64,000 nt of DNA from Aquabacter sp040755535 (GTDB lineage: Bacteria; Pseudomonadota; Alphaproteobacteria; Rhizobiales; Xanthobacteraceae), in assembly GCA_040755535.1 (NCBI GenBank), contig JBFMAV010000006.1:1-64000 (forward strand), written 5' to 3'. Below the pieces are notes generated by a model. That model saw only the letters and a list, made by a program, of their open reading frames with translations, had not been told where the DNA came from and did not search any database. Below are positions 53,501-60,511 of the stretch, piece after piece. The first letter of the stretch is position 1, and every line of letters starts with the position of its first letter. The position numbers and the translations under genes were made by a program.

Positions 53501-53947
53501 TTCCGCGAGCCCCGCGCCGCCGATGCCGCCGCGCGAATAGAGCGAGATCAGCTGGCCCGCATCCTTGCGGTTCGCGCCACCGGTGATGGAGCCGTATTGC
53601 GTGAGGCTGACCAGTTCGCCGCTGCCGCCCCGAGCGCCCGCAATGTTGTTGCGGATCAAGCCCACGTCACCATAGCCACCATAGCCGCCCACCGATCCTA
53701 TCTCGATGGCATTGCCGGGGCCGGTCATACGGATCGTCTCGCGGCTGACATAAACGACGGACTGGGCATTCTGGCCGGCGGTCGCCTCGGTGCGAAAATT
53801 GAAGAGAACTTCGCCGTTGCTGCCGTTCGCGCCGTAACTGACCATGGGCGGCAGGCCCTGGGCCTGCGTCGCGCTGGACGGCCAGGAGAGCGCCGCCAGA
53901 AGGGCCGCGAGACTGGCGCCCGCTGTGAACCGCATTTTTCTGGGCAT
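47501..53947 (-). CDS. giant glycine-rich autotransporter adhesin-like protein
   Basis: A roughly 2148-residue type V secreted protein. A signal peptide (MPRKMRFTAGASLAALLAAL onward, cleaved near AQA, residue 30) leads into a passenger of about 1,840 residues made of recurring units like GILAQSIGGGGGNGG with V/T-rich strands (TVTNSGTI), a predicted beta-helix. The C-terminal autotransporter barrel (about residues 1876-2148) ends in the outer-membrane-type phenylalanine. Three Lys/Asp-rich, helix-like inserts interrupt the repeats (about residues 946-1039, 1209-1275 and 1442-1515). Start 53947 has GGAG close upstream; ATG 54034 is an alternative. The probable role is surface attachment; no partner secretion gene is needed. 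Confidence 0.9.
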   Translation of the reverse strand: MPRKMRFTAGASLAALLAALSWPSSATQAQGLPPMVSYGANGSNGEVLFNFRTEATAGQNAQSVVYVSRETIRMTGPGNAIEIGSVGGYGGYGDVGLIRNNIAGARGGSGELVSLTQYGSITGGANRKDAGQLISLYSRGGIGGAGLAELNWSGGSNNGGGIGAGGRGGSVIADIWGTVAATGDFTRAIYAVSEGGAAGARGHTTDSGTARLRRDLDAGGTGGAVNLTINYPSKVTTAGNNATAIFAASDGGAGGNGTSNRNSYYGSNGGAGGKVTLVNHGAVVTSGTASSAIVMQAIGGRGGDGGGGAFSSAAGASSGGNGGTIQGVNIGWVHTQGNYSFGMLGQSVGGVGGSGTRAAFSDGGDGGAAGAGGAVTLTNEGTILTYGIGSTALLAQSIGGGNALDAFQSSAPSTVHTNDGSGGKGGIWPGSTGGKGGAGGVGGTVEVFQSGTITTTGDNAYGALIQSVGGGGGTGGATTNLGAFISVGLGGAGGGGGNGGTASFTGTGGSIHTEGTNSVGLLIQSIGGGGGTGGYASAISATPGLALASAVGGTGGGGGNGGTATVDNATQITTRGDNAAGILASGIGGGGGNGGDASAYSIALPLVDPKGKSYPSFAYSGALGGDSALGGTGGTVSVTNRGYIETLGTGSSGIQAASIGGGGGTGGNAFAYALAISAPDAGAYTVTSAVGGKGGGGGSGQSVEVTNSGTILTFGDGSFGILAQSIGGGGGNAGSATATSNALSLKKTMDYSQSVGGKGGKGGSGDRAYVQHSGLVQTEGDGAMGIAAQSIGGGGGNGGGVSASAVAGLSFDKTLNSLIQKLPLADAISAATVIGGAGGEGGGGGTASVDIMNRAVVRTYGSQADGVFAQSIGGGGGTGGGGSVAATGKWSGKLSIGGTGGAGGAGGLAQVNNFGGTIETYGDASHGIFAESVGGGGGSGGSLTADTTKAPDTVGKLWSTLKEAVGVEAYQKWAADKGNAETKEKLDEFIKDIQSTDTYKGLADSFKKSDFYKQMQSFWKGADDYLKEQKKNSTKLKGDVGLTVSLGGAGGSGNMGGMVKVENNGFIATAGDLSHGIFAQSIGGGGGQGGLAYSSGSNKTNIGATLGGNGGSGNVGNEVTVTNSGTIITLGDSSYGILAQSIGGGGGVGVGATSSENKNLVLTGVLGGTGGSGNTGGMVLVTNRGSITTSGAEAHGIVAQSVGGGGGAFQMNPANSDNATKGKDKAAKGSGAAEEVSDATMVNLLKALGIEQVPPAVEDPADKKPSDKSGSVTLGSSGGKGADGNRVHVTQAGTITTTGDGAFGILAQSVGGGGGISNAAGSTGGVKYAASLGGSGGAAGNGGDVMLDFDRASSIGTFGDYATAVFAQSVGGGGGYGGASVLQGYTVPFIGGSGGASGDGGGIQIRTRGNEPLTIRTVGTQSHGIFAQSLGGGGGTVSGLLKTDSTVRETLTTVSGILEALHRATGGTGTIADNIDKVPEAFQGIVRLLGNDKDTVDSALTKLKDMLDKRSASTGTGGLIDIHLRNANIAALGLDSYGIFAQSGFQQLDGALDASRRGRDIMIDFGGTLTGGAGAGAAIGMDGGSFNTVTIRENSTISAVSGHAIRSSFGEDRIKNFGTIIGDMDLSVGRTGEYNEVFNERSGVYRTAGTGILNLGGDANRGRFFNYGTFDIGGVGTISSARITNGQLDLGGSLLVDVTSVAAAGAPSSDLLTAEKVTVQGVSVVPYAVKGLLPGSFTVLKADALTSSRQAVSGASAASPISWALTTANNTMVITPSANFVAKAPSKLTDTERSVLNSLQTAWNASSADMAGTFANMANLSTAAQYELAIGSLATAESLGQPASNQTMGARKSLNAALSCPVFEGDSLLIRESQCLWTRITGARMEQYGGGDYEGFTQDAVTYRMGAQWEFAPNWFVGATAGFTTSWLTTSDGLNRIDGNSGDVSVALKHQMGAWLFAGALHGSYGRFESNNIFTIGGDTWQADNSSDVWTGGLRLRAAYEFAFTNWYLRPYADLDVLYTYMPGYTLSGDGATLQASSMKGTSVAVELAVEAGTRIDLAEAGWLRPYAVVGATFLGGETLTQDVQFSDGAGTGISFTSTSNMPDAFLDLGAGLQFMGHDKYELRGEYRAQIAEDFLNQELALRMSVRF
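49600..53700 (-). repeat. tandem degenerate repeats encoding the autotransporter passenger
   Basis: Units of roughly 200 bp recur; for example, the core CCGCCGATGCTCTGGGC and close variants appear near 51,330, 51,570, 51,770 and 51,970, each preceded by GCC-triplet runs. They encode the SIGGGGGxGG turns. The GGC/GCC runs and near-identical cores are potential sites for unequal recombination that would change passenger length. Confidence 0.75.
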
Positions 53948-54059
53948 GTCTCCAGTCGCGAGCGCATTTCCATTTATAGAAGAAAATGTAAGAAAAGTAA
54001 GAAAATGTGCCTTATGAGATGTGTAAGCGGACATAACGAACCCCCGCGCGGCGCTTATA

Positions 54060-54078
54060 CTAGAGTAATAGCCTCTAG
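54060..54078. promoter_or_regulatory. palindrome upstream of the autotransporter gene
   Basis: CTAGAG (54060-54065) and CTCTAG (54073-54078) are perfect inverted arms with a 7-bp spacer, about 113 bp upstream of the chosen autotransporter start. The 53948-54252 interval is AT-rich with T-tracts and holds no other gene. It is a possible operator. Confidence 0.45.
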
Positions 54079-54252
54079 ATTTTGCATAGCTCGCGAAGTC
54101 GGTGCGTAGGTAGTTTTATTTTACCATTCTGAAAATCTTGTGGCTTGAAAAAACTTGAGCGAAGCAGGAGTGAGCGCGCGTGGGAGTCCTTGCCCGACCC
54201 AAGACAAGTCGGGACGGGTGCATCGCCAAAAGGGAGGCAAGGTGACTGCGCG

Positions 54253-54762
54253 CTATTTCTCGTCGGAGGCGAGGACGACCCTGGAGACCGACCGCTTCAA
54301 GGCATCGAGGTCGTCCAGCAGTTCCGAAACCCGACGCGCAGATAGGCCCGCGAACATCTCGTGAATCCAGGCTTCATGCGCGCTCGCCATCATGCGGAAC
54401 ATGGTCGTTCCCGCACGTGTCAGGCGGACCGTGGTCGCCCGACGGTCGCTCGGGTCCGTCTCGCGGATCACGAGACCCTCCTCTACGAGGCGGTCGATCA
54501 GCCCCGTGATGTTGCCGTTGGTCACCATCATCCGGCGCGACAAATCTCCGAGCCGCAGCCCGTTGGGTTCGCGGTGAAGCTGCGCCATCACGTCGAAGCG
54601 GGGGAGGGTGACGTCAAATTCCGTGCGCAATCGGCGCCGGATCTCAGCGCTGATAAGATTGGAGCAGGACAGCAGCCGCAGCCAAAGGCGGAGCTCCATT
54701 TTCGAGCCGGCGGGCTCATCACGCACGAGCGCTTCGACGTCTTCGACAAGGGGATCTGTCAT
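54253..54762 (-). CDS. MarR-family regulator of the 2-aminobenzoate genes
   Basis: A 169-residue MarR-type winged-helix protein. The DNA-binding part contains LRLGDLSRRMMVTNGNITGL and the wing RETDPSDRRATTVRLT, with the conserved DxRxxT-like core. Dimerisation helices flank it. ATG 54762 is preceded by GAGAGAG; an ATG at 54786 is weaker. MarR proteins commonly control aromatic acid and aryl-CoA catabolism (BadR and HcaR-type regulators), and this gene is divergent from the aryl-CoA ligase. Its ligand may be 2-aminobenzoyl-CoA, which is inference. Confidence 0.87.
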   Translation of the reverse strand: MTDPLVEDVEALVRDEPAGSKMELRLWLRLLSCSNLISAEIRRRLRTEFDVTLPRFDVMAQLHREPNGLRLGDLSRRMMVTNGNITGLIDRLVEEGLVIRETDPSDRRATTVRLTRAGTTMFRMMASAHEAWIHEMFAGLSARRVSELLDDLDALKRSVSRVVLASDEK

Positions 54763-55163
54763 GGCTCTCTCTCGATACCACGGCATCGCGAAATTTCATG
54801 CGTAAAATTTATGCGCGAGCACCGGCCTGAGCGTCATCAAGGGGAAAGGGAAAGTGTCGGCGCGCGCGTCCTGGCTCATCCCTGCGCTGCGAGGGGAGCA
54901 GCTGGCGCCCAAACAAGACGCTTCAGGTGAATATATTTTATGCTTGAACTAAATATGGACGCGTGCAAACCTCATGAAGGTTGAGGCCAGCGCCTGCGAC
55001 CGGCGGTACCACCGCCCAGTAGGGCCTTGATCGCACAACGTCTTTCGCAGGGGGAGGGGGCTCGCCATGGGCTCTGATCCGCAGGTGAGGCGAGCGGGGC
55101 GCACGCCCCGGGTCGGAGGCGCCGAAGCTGGCGCCCAAGATAAGAATTCTAGAGGGTGCGCAG
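54763..55163. promoter_or_regulatory. divergent control region marR/CoA ligase with candidate MarR box
   Basis: This 401-base gap separates marR from the ligase gene and has no supported reading frame. At 54938-54951 it contains TTTATGCTTGAACT, which matches 12 of 14 positions of TTTATGTCTGAACT at 63056-63069, in front of the transporter gene of the same pathway. A looser relative, TTTATGCGCGAGCA, lies near 54808. The shared motif may be the MarR binding site. A Shine-Dalgarno-like GAGGG precedes the ligase ATG. Confidence 0.55.
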
Positions 55164-56789
55164 ATGCTTGGTCCGACGGTTCATGTGGACACCTTCACCC
55201 GCGACCGGCTGCCTCCGCTGGAGGCGTGGCCCGACATGCCCGGCGCGTCGGACGCCTATCCCGATCATCTCAACGCGGCCGTGGAACTCACTGACCGCAT
55301 GGTCGAGCGCGGCTTCGGCGATCGGGTGGCGCTCATCGGCAATGGCCGGCGGCGGACCTATAAGGAACTGACCGACTGGACCAACCGTCTCGCTCGCGCC
55401 TTGCAGGAAAATTACGGCGTGCGGCCCGGCAATCGGGTGCTGATCCGCTCCGCCAACAATCCTGCCATGGTGGCCTGCTGGCTCGCCGCGACGAAAGTCG
55501 GCGCGGTGGTGGTGAATACCATGCCCATGCTGCGGGCCGGCGAACTCGCCAAGATCATCGACAAGGCGCAGATCAGCCTCGCCTTGTGCGATACCCGCAT
55601 TCTCGACGAACTGGTCGCCTGCGCCAAACACAGCGCCTACCTCAAGGCCGTGGTGGGCTTTGACGGCACCGCGAACCATGATGCCGAACTGGACCGGGCC
55701 GCCCTCGACAAGCCGGTGCAGTTCGAGGCTGCGCGGACCGGGCGGGACGATGTGGCGCTGCTGGGCTTCACCTCGGGGACCACCGGCGTGCCCAAGGCGA
55801 CCATGCATTTTCACCGCGACATCCTCGCCATTGCGGACGGCTATGCCAAGCATGTGCTTCAGGTGACGCCGGACGATGTCTTCGTCGGCTCGCCCCCCCT
55901 GGCCTTCACTTTCGGTCTCGGCGGGCTTGCGGTCTTTCCCCTGCGCTTCGGTGCCGCGGCAACGCTGCTGGAACAGGCGACGCCGCCCAACATGATCAAG
56001 ATCATCGAGACCTATCGGGCCACGGTGTGCTTCACCGCACCGACGGCTTATCGGGCCATGCTGGCCGCTTTGGCTGAGGGGGCGGATCTCTCGTCGCTGC
56101 GTGTCGCCGTCTCGGCAGGTGAGACGCTTCCCGCCCCGGTCTATGAGGCCTGGGTGCGCAAGACCGGAACGCCGATCATCGACGGGATCGGCGCGACCGA
56201 AATGCTCCACGTCTTCATCTCAAACCGTCTGGACGACCATGGCCCCGGTCGCACGGGGCGTCCCGTGCCCGGCTATGAGGCGCGGGTGGTGGACGAGGAG
56301 ATGCGGGATGTGCCCGTCGGCACGGTTGGCCGCCTCGCGGTACGCGGTCCTACCGGATGCCGATATCTCGATGATGTGCGCCAGGCGGACTATGTCAAAG
56401 ACGGCTGGAACATCACCGGAGATGCCTTCTTCGAAGACGAAGACGGCTATTTCCACTTCGCGGCGCGCAATGACGATATGATCATCTCGGCCGGCTATAA
56501 TATTGCCGGGCCGGAAGTGGAGTCCGCTTTGCTGGCGCATGCCGCGGTCGCGGAATGCGCGGTGATCGGCACGCCGGACACGGAACGCGGACAGATCGTC
56601 GAAGCATTCGTGGTGCTGGCCCCCGGCCATCAGCCGGGCGAGGTCATGGTGAAGACGCTGCAGGATTATGTGAAGGCGAGCATCGCGCCCTACAAATATC
56701 CCCGCTCGATCCGCTTCATCGAAGCCTTGCCCAAAACCTCGACCGGCAAGATCCAGCGGTTTGCCCTGCGCGAGGCGGGGCGAGCCTGA
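55164..56789 (+). CDS. abmG: 2-aminobenzoate-CoA ligase
   Basis: A 541-residue adenylate-forming acyl-CoA ligase of the benzoate-CoA ligase group. The N-terminus HVDTFTRDRLPPLEAWPDM is typical of 2-aminobenzoate-CoA ligases as I remember them. ATP motifs are LGFTSGTTGVPKA, the aromatic-acid motif DGIGATEMLHVF, DGWNITGDAFFEDEDGYF, and the C-terminal catalytic lysine in KTSTGKIQR. It would activate anthranilate to 2-aminobenzoyl-CoA, the substrate of the fused monooxygenase/reductase encoded at the other end of the cluster. Benzoate or salicylate activation is the alternative. It converges on the catabolic operon. Confidence 0.86.
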   Translation: MLGPTVHVDTFTRDRLPPLEAWPDMPGASDAYPDHLNAAVELTDRMVERGFGDRVALIGNGRRRTYKELTDWTNRLARALQENYGVRPGNRVLIRSANNPAMVACWLAATKVGAVVVNTMPMLRAGELAKIIDKAQISLALCDTRILDELVACAKHSAYLKAVVGFDGTANHDAELDRAALDKPVQFEAARTGRDDVALLGFTSGTTGVPKATMHFHRDILAIADGYAKHVLQVTPDDVFVGSPPLAFTFGLGGLAVFPLRFGAAATLLEQATPPNMIKIIETYRATVCFTAPTAYRAMLAALAEGADLSSLRVAVSAGETLPAPVYEAWVRKTGTPIIDGIGATEMLHVFISNRLDDHGPGRTGRPVPGYEARVVDEEMRDVPVGTVGRLAVRGPTGCRYLDDVRQADYVKDGWNITGDAFFEDEDGYFHFAARNDDMIISAGYNIAGPEVESALLAHAAVAECAVIGTPDTERGQIVEAFVVLAPGHQPGEVMVKTLQDYVKASIAPYKYPRSIRFIEALPKTSTGKIQRFALREAGRA

Positions 56790-56835
56790 GCCCTGTCTGC
56801 GTTTCATCTGGTGCGGGCGCGCGCCATCCGAAAAG

Positions 56836-56865
56836 AAGGGGCGCATCCGGTCGGAGGCGCCCCTT
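56836..56865. terminator. bidirectional terminator between ligase and catabolic operon
   Basis: AAGGGGCGC (56836-56844) pairs with GCGCCCCTT (56857-56865) across a 12-nt loop. On the minus strand the stem is followed by CTTTT, giving an intrinsic terminator for the operon ending with the RidA-like gene; on the plus strand TCTCG follows, so it can also end the ligase transcript. Confidence 0.8.
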
Positions 56866-56890
56866 TCTCGTCCAGTTCCGAGTTGCGGCT

Positions 56891-57286
56891 TTAGTCGGGG
56901 ACGACAGCGGTCGCCTGGATTTCAACCTTGGCACGGTCTTCCATCAGCGCCATCACCTGGACTGCCGCCATGGCCGGATAGTGCCGGCCGATCACGTCGC
57001 GATAGGCCGCGCCGATCTCTTTCAGCCGGGCGAGATAGTCCTGCTTGTCCACGAAATACCAGGTCATGGAGACGATATGGCGGGGCTCGGCGCCGCCTTC
57101 CGCCAGCACGCTCACGATATTGCGGAGGGTCTGGCGCACCTGGTCCACGAGGTCGTCGCTTTCAAACTCCTGGTGCGCGCTCCAGCCGATCTGGCCTCCC
57201 ACCCAGATCTGCCGGCCCTGCGCGAGGACGCCGTTGGCATAGCCGATGGGCTTGGCCCAGCCTTCGGGCTGAAGGATTTCATGCAT
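56891..57286 (-). CDS. RidA/YjgF-family protein lacking the canonical arginine
   Basis: A 131-residue Rid-family protein. It has the start PIGYANGVLAQGRQIWVGGQ, the central LRNIVSVLAEGG and the closing AKVEIQATAVV. Canonical RidA enamine/imine deaminases carry an arginine in a P-A-R-S/x stretch; here it reads HYPAMAAVQVMAL, with Met at that place. It therefore belongs to a Rid subgroup without the known catalytic residue. In 2-aminobenzoyl-CoA clusters a role in removing the amino group from the ring intermediate is attractive, but would need another mechanism. It overlaps the thioesterase gene by 8 bp and ends the operon. Confidence 0.85.
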   Translation of the reverse strand: MHEILQPEGWAKPIGYANGVLAQGRQIWVGGQIGWSAHQEFESDDLVDQVRQTLRNIVSVLAEGGAEPRHIVSMTWYFVDKQDYLARLKEIGAAYRDVIGRHYPAMAAVQVMALMEDRAKVEIQATAVVPD

Positions 57287-57695
57287 GGTTGGTCTCCAGA
57301 TGGGCGGAAAAGCCGGCGCGCATATCGTCCGGCCACGGCAGCGCCCGATGGGTGTCGAGGGAGGTGGCCACCAGAACCTGGCGGGCGGTCCACACGGTGC
57401 GCGCGCCGACCGTCACGGTGTGGCGCAAGTCCGCCGAGGCACGACCGAGGGCGGTGATGCGGACCTCGAAGTCCAGAAGGTCGCCATGGAAGGCGGGGGC
57501 GGTGAAGTCCACGTCCAGCTTCACCGTGGGCACGCCGATGCGCCGCTCGCGGATCATGGCGGGCCAGGGCGCGCCGAAATCCGCGAACATCTCCTCCGTC
57601 ACGCTCACCAGAAGGCGCATGTAGCCGGGGAAGAAGGCAATACCGGCGGGATCACAATCGCCGAAGCCCAGGGGGCGGGAGGTGGTGAAGGCCAT
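57279..57695 (-). CDS. 4-hydroxybenzoyl-CoA-type hotdog thioesterase
   Basis: A 138-residue hotdog-fold thioesterase. RPLGFGDCDPAGIAFFPGYM (residues 7-26) matches the active-site segment of the Pseudomonas 4-hydroxybenzoyl-CoA thioesterase, with its aspartate nucleophile/base (FGDCDPAGI). It probably hydrolyses a dead-end or overflow aryl-CoA to free CoA, or acts on a pathway thioester. It lies 3 bp after the acyl-CoA dehydrogenase gene and overlaps the RidA-like gene. Confidence 0.9.
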   Translation of the reverse strand: MAFTTSRPLGFGDCDPAGIAFFPGYMRLLVSVTEEMFADFGAPWPAMIRERRIGVPTVKLDVDFTAPAFHGDLLDFEVRITALGRASADLRHTVTVGARTVWTARQVLVATSLDTHRALPWPDDMRAGFSAHLETNHA

Positions 57696-57698
57696 GGC

Positions 57699-58880
57699 TC
57701 ACACCGCTTTGAGAAGATCGCGGGCGATGATGAGCTTCTGCACTTCGGTGGCGCCCTCATAGATGCGGAGCGCCCGGATTTCCCTATAGAGGCTCTCCAC
57801 CACCTCACCCGAGCGCACGCCCCGCCCGCCGAACATCTGCACCGCGCGGTCGATGACGGACTGCGCCGTCTCGGTGGCGGTCATCTTGGCCATGGCGGCC
57901 TCGCGCGTGGTGGGCAGGCTCTGCACATCTCGCCGCCATGCGGCGCGCCAGGTGAGGAGGGCGGCGGCATCGATGCCGGTGGCCATGTCGCCCAGCGCCG
58001 CCTGCGTCAATTGCAGGTCCGCGAGCGCGCCTCCCAGCATGCGGCGCGAACGGGCGTGGCTCAGTGCCTCGTCCAGCGCCCGGCGGGCAAAGCCCAACGC
58101 GGCGGCGGCGACGGAGGCGCGGAAAATGTCCAGCGTGCGCATGGCGATCTTGAAGCCTTCCCCGGCAGGACCAAGTCGGCGGGAGGCGGGAATGCGGCAG
58201 GTATCGAAGCGGATGGTGGCCAGCGGATGCGGCGCGATCACATCGATGCGCTCGGTAATGGAGAAGCCGGGATCATCCGGAAACACCACGAAGGCAGAAA
58301 TGCCCCGCGCCCCCGGCGCCTCGCCCGTGCGGGCGAAGACCGTGTAGACATCGGCGATGCCGCCATTGGAAATCCAAGTCTTTTCGCCGTCGAGCACGTA
58401 ACTCTCGCCATCGGGCCGCGCGGCGCAGGCCATGGCGGCCACGTCCGAGCCCGCGTCCTTTTCCGACAGCGCGAAGGCGGCGAGCCAGTCACCGGCGCGC
58501 ACCTTGGGCAGCACCGCCTGCTTGAGTTCCGGTGAGCCGGCGAGCGAGATGGCGCCGGTGCCGAGCCCCTGCATGGCGAAGGCGAAATCCGCCAGCCCCT
58601 CATGCCAGGCCAGCGTCTCGCGGGCGATGCAGAGATCGAGGGAGCGGATGGAGGTTCCGTCCGCCTCCGGCGCGGGCACGGCACCGTTGAGCAGGCCGGC
58701 TGCCCCGAGGCGCTTTACCAGCGTGCGGCAGGTGCCGTCCACATCCCGATGGTTCAGCCCGCCAAGGCCCCCCTCCGCCACGAAGGCATCGAGGCGCGCC
58801 GCATAGGCGCGGTGGTCCGGGCCGAAGAAGGGCCAGTCCAGCGGGTCGCGGGTTGGGCCGGTGCCTGGGCGCGCGCTCAT
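57699..58880 (-). CDS. acyl-CoA dehydrogenase
   Basis: A 393-residue flavin acyl-CoA dehydrogenase. It has FALSEKDAGSDVAAMACAA, GEKTWISNGGIAD (flavin region), and the C-terminal VQMFGGRGVRSGEVVESLYR with the catalytic glutamate in RIYEGATEVQKLIIARDLL. In the CoA-dependent aminobenzoate route it would oxidise a ring or ring-opened CoA ester. ATG 58880 shares its A with the stop of the crotonase gene (TGATG). Confidence 0.9.
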   Translation of the reverse strand: MSARPGTGPTRDPLDWPFFGPDHRAYAARLDAFVAEGGLGGLNHRDVDGTCRTLVKRLGAAGLLNGAVPAPEADGTSIRSLDLCIARETLAWHEGLADFAFAMQGLGTGAISLAGSPELKQAVLPKVRAGDWLAAFALSEKDAGSDVAAMACAARPDGESYVLDGEKTWISNGGIADVYTVFARTGEAPGARGISAFVVFPDDPGFSITERIDVIAPHPLATIRFDTCRIPASRRLGPAGEGFKIAMRTLDIFRASVAAAALGFARRALDEALSHARSRRMLGGALADLQLTQAALGDMATGIDAAALLTWRAAWRRDVQSLPTTREAAMAKMTATETAQSVIDRAVQMFGGRGVRSGEVVESLYREIRALRIYEGATEVQKLIIARDLLKAV

Positions 58881-59731
58881 CAATTGCCCTCGAATGCGGG
58901 TTTGGCCTTGGCGGCGAAGGCCTCGAAGGCGCGGCGGAAATCCTGCGTGGCCATGCAGATGGCCTGCGCTTGCGCTTCGGATTCGATCATTTCCTCAAGA
59001 CCCATGGCCCATTCCTGATTCATCATGGTCTTGGTCATGCCATGGGCGAACCACGGCCCATCCGCCAGCGAGCGGGCAAGGGCCACCGCCTTCGCTTCCA
59101 CCTCTTCCGCTGGATGGAGCGCGTTGTAGAAGCCCCAGGCGTGGCCTTCCGCGGCGGTCATGGCGCGGCCGGTGTAGAGCAGTTCCGCCGCGCGTCCCTG
59201 GCCGATGATCCGGGGCAGGATTCCGCAGGCGCCCATGTCGGCCCCGGCAAGGCCGACGCGGGTGAAGAGGAAGGCGGTCTTCGCCTCCGGTGTCGCGAGC
59301 CGCAGGTCGGACGCCATGGCGAGGATGGCGCCCGCCCCAGCGCAGATGCCGTCCACCGCCGCAATGATGGGCTGCGGGCAGCGGCGCATGGCCTTGACGA
59401 GATCGCCCGTCATGCGCGTGAAGGCCAGCAGGTCCGGCATGGTCATGCGGGTGAGCGGCTCGATGATCTCGAACACATCGCCTCCGGAGGAGAAATTGCC
59501 GCCCGCTCCGGTAAGCACGATGGCGCGCGCGTCCGAGGCATCGGTGAGCGCGCGGAACAGGTCGCGCAGCTCGGCATAGCTGTCGAAGGTCAGCGGGTTC
59601 TTGCGCTCCGGGCGGTTGAGCCGGATTGTCACGACGCGCCCGTCCGCGCTCACCTCGAACTGGAAATGGGTGGGGCGGTGGTCTTTGAAGGCCCGCTTCA
59701 TGGCCGCCATTGCGGAAGCTTGCTCGCTCAT
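58880..59731 (-). CDS. crotonase-family enzyme (enoyl-CoA hydratase-like)
   Basis: A 283-residue crotonase. The CoA/oxyanion segments are LTGAGGNFSSGGDVFEI and DGICAGAGAILAMASDLRLA, then FTRVGLAGADMGACGILPRI. The two glutamates of classical enoyl-CoA hydratase are not obvious: the first site reads AGAILAM and the second AFLFTRVG. The reaction may be hydrolysis, hydration or ring cleavage of a cyclohexene-carbonyl-CoA; family alone does not settle it. Start ATG 59731 overlaps the SDR stop by 4 bp. Confidence 0.86.
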   Translation of the reverse strand: MSEQASAMAAMKRAFKDHRPTHFQFEVSADGRVVTIRLNRPERKNPLTFDSYAELRDLFRALTDASDARAIVLTGAGGNFSSGGDVFEIIEPLTRMTMPDLLAFTRMTGDLVKAMRRCPQPIIAAVDGICAGAGAILAMASDLRLATPEAKTAFLFTRVGLAGADMGACGILPRIIGQGRAAELLYTGRAMTAAEGHAWGFYNALHPAEEVEAKAVALARSLADGPWFAHGMTKTMMNQEWAMGLEEMIESEAQAQAICMATQDFRRAFEAFAAKAKPAFEGN

Positions 59732-60504
59732 CCTGCCATCACCTCGCCACCGGCGACCGGGATCGCCTGTCCATTGATCGAAGCCGCGCCGGGCGAAGCC
59801 AGCCATGCGACCGTGTCCGCCACCTCCTCGGGGAGGATAAGGCGGCGCTGCGGGTTGCCGGCGGTCATCTCCGCCAGGGCCTGCGCCTCGCTGCGCCCGG
59901 TCTTCGCGACGATGGCGGCCAGCGCCTCGCGCACCAGGGGTGTGTCCGTGTAGCCGGGGCAGACCGCATTCACCGTCACGCCGCTGCGTGCCAGTTCCAG
60001 GGCGAGGGATCGGGTGAGGCCGATAACGCCGTGCTTTGCCGCGCAATAGGCCGAGACATAGCGATACCCCGCCAGCCCCGCCGTGGAGGCGATGTTGATG
60101 ATGCGCCCGCCGCTCGTGAGGTCCGGCAGCACGGCCTGCGTGACAAGGAAGACCGAGGTGAGATCCACTGCGATCACCCGCTGCCAGAGGTCCAGCGGTG
60201 TCTTGTCGAAGGGCGCGGTTTCCGCCGCGCCTGCATTGTTCACGAGGATCGAGACCGGGCCGAACGCGGTTCGCGCTGCCTCCAGCCCCTGGGCGATGGC
60301 GGCCGGGTCCGTCACGTCGAAGCCGGGCACCACCTGCACGGTGCCGAGCCGCGCGGCCACCTCCCGCAGCGGTCCTTCGCGCCGCCCGGCCAGCGTCACG
60401 CGGGCACCCGCAGCGGCGAGGCGGCGGGCGATGGCGGCGCCGATGCCGGAGCCGGCGCCCGTGACCAGCACGTGCCGGCCCGCTATGTCGATGGATGCGC
60501 TCAT
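59728..60504 (-). CDS. SDR family 3-hydroxyacyl-CoA dehydrogenase-like
   Basis: A 258-residue SDR with TGAGSGIGAAIARRLA (cofactor), NNAGAAETAP, the catalytic Ser in INIASTAGLAG, and Tyr-x-x-x-Lys in SAYCAAKHG. The C-terminal EVADTVAWLASPGAASINGQ is typical of FabG/3-hydroxyacyl-CoA dehydrogenases. In this operon it should oxidise a hydroxy-CoA ester of the aminobenzoate pathway. It begins 7 bp after the bifunctional enzyme's stop. Confidence 0.88.
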   Translation of the reverse strand: MSASIDIAGRHVLVTGAGSGIGAAIARRLAAAGARVTLAGRREGPLREVAARLGTVQVVPGFDVTDPAAIAQGLEAARTAFGPVSILVNNAGAAETAPFDKTPLDLWQRVIAVDLTSVFLVTQAVLPDLTSGGRIINIASTAGLAGYRYVSAYCAAKHGVIGLTRSLALELARSGVTVNAVCPGYTDTPLVREALAAIVAKTGRSEAQALAEMTAGNPQRRLILPEEVADTVAWLASPGAASINGQAIPVAGGEVMAG

Positions 60505-60511
60505 CCCGCCC

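Noticed and set aside
49600..53700. CRISPR-like array because of regularly spaced repeats
   Set aside because: The repeats lie in one continuous reading frame, vary in sequence, and their spacers are coding; no cas gene is present.
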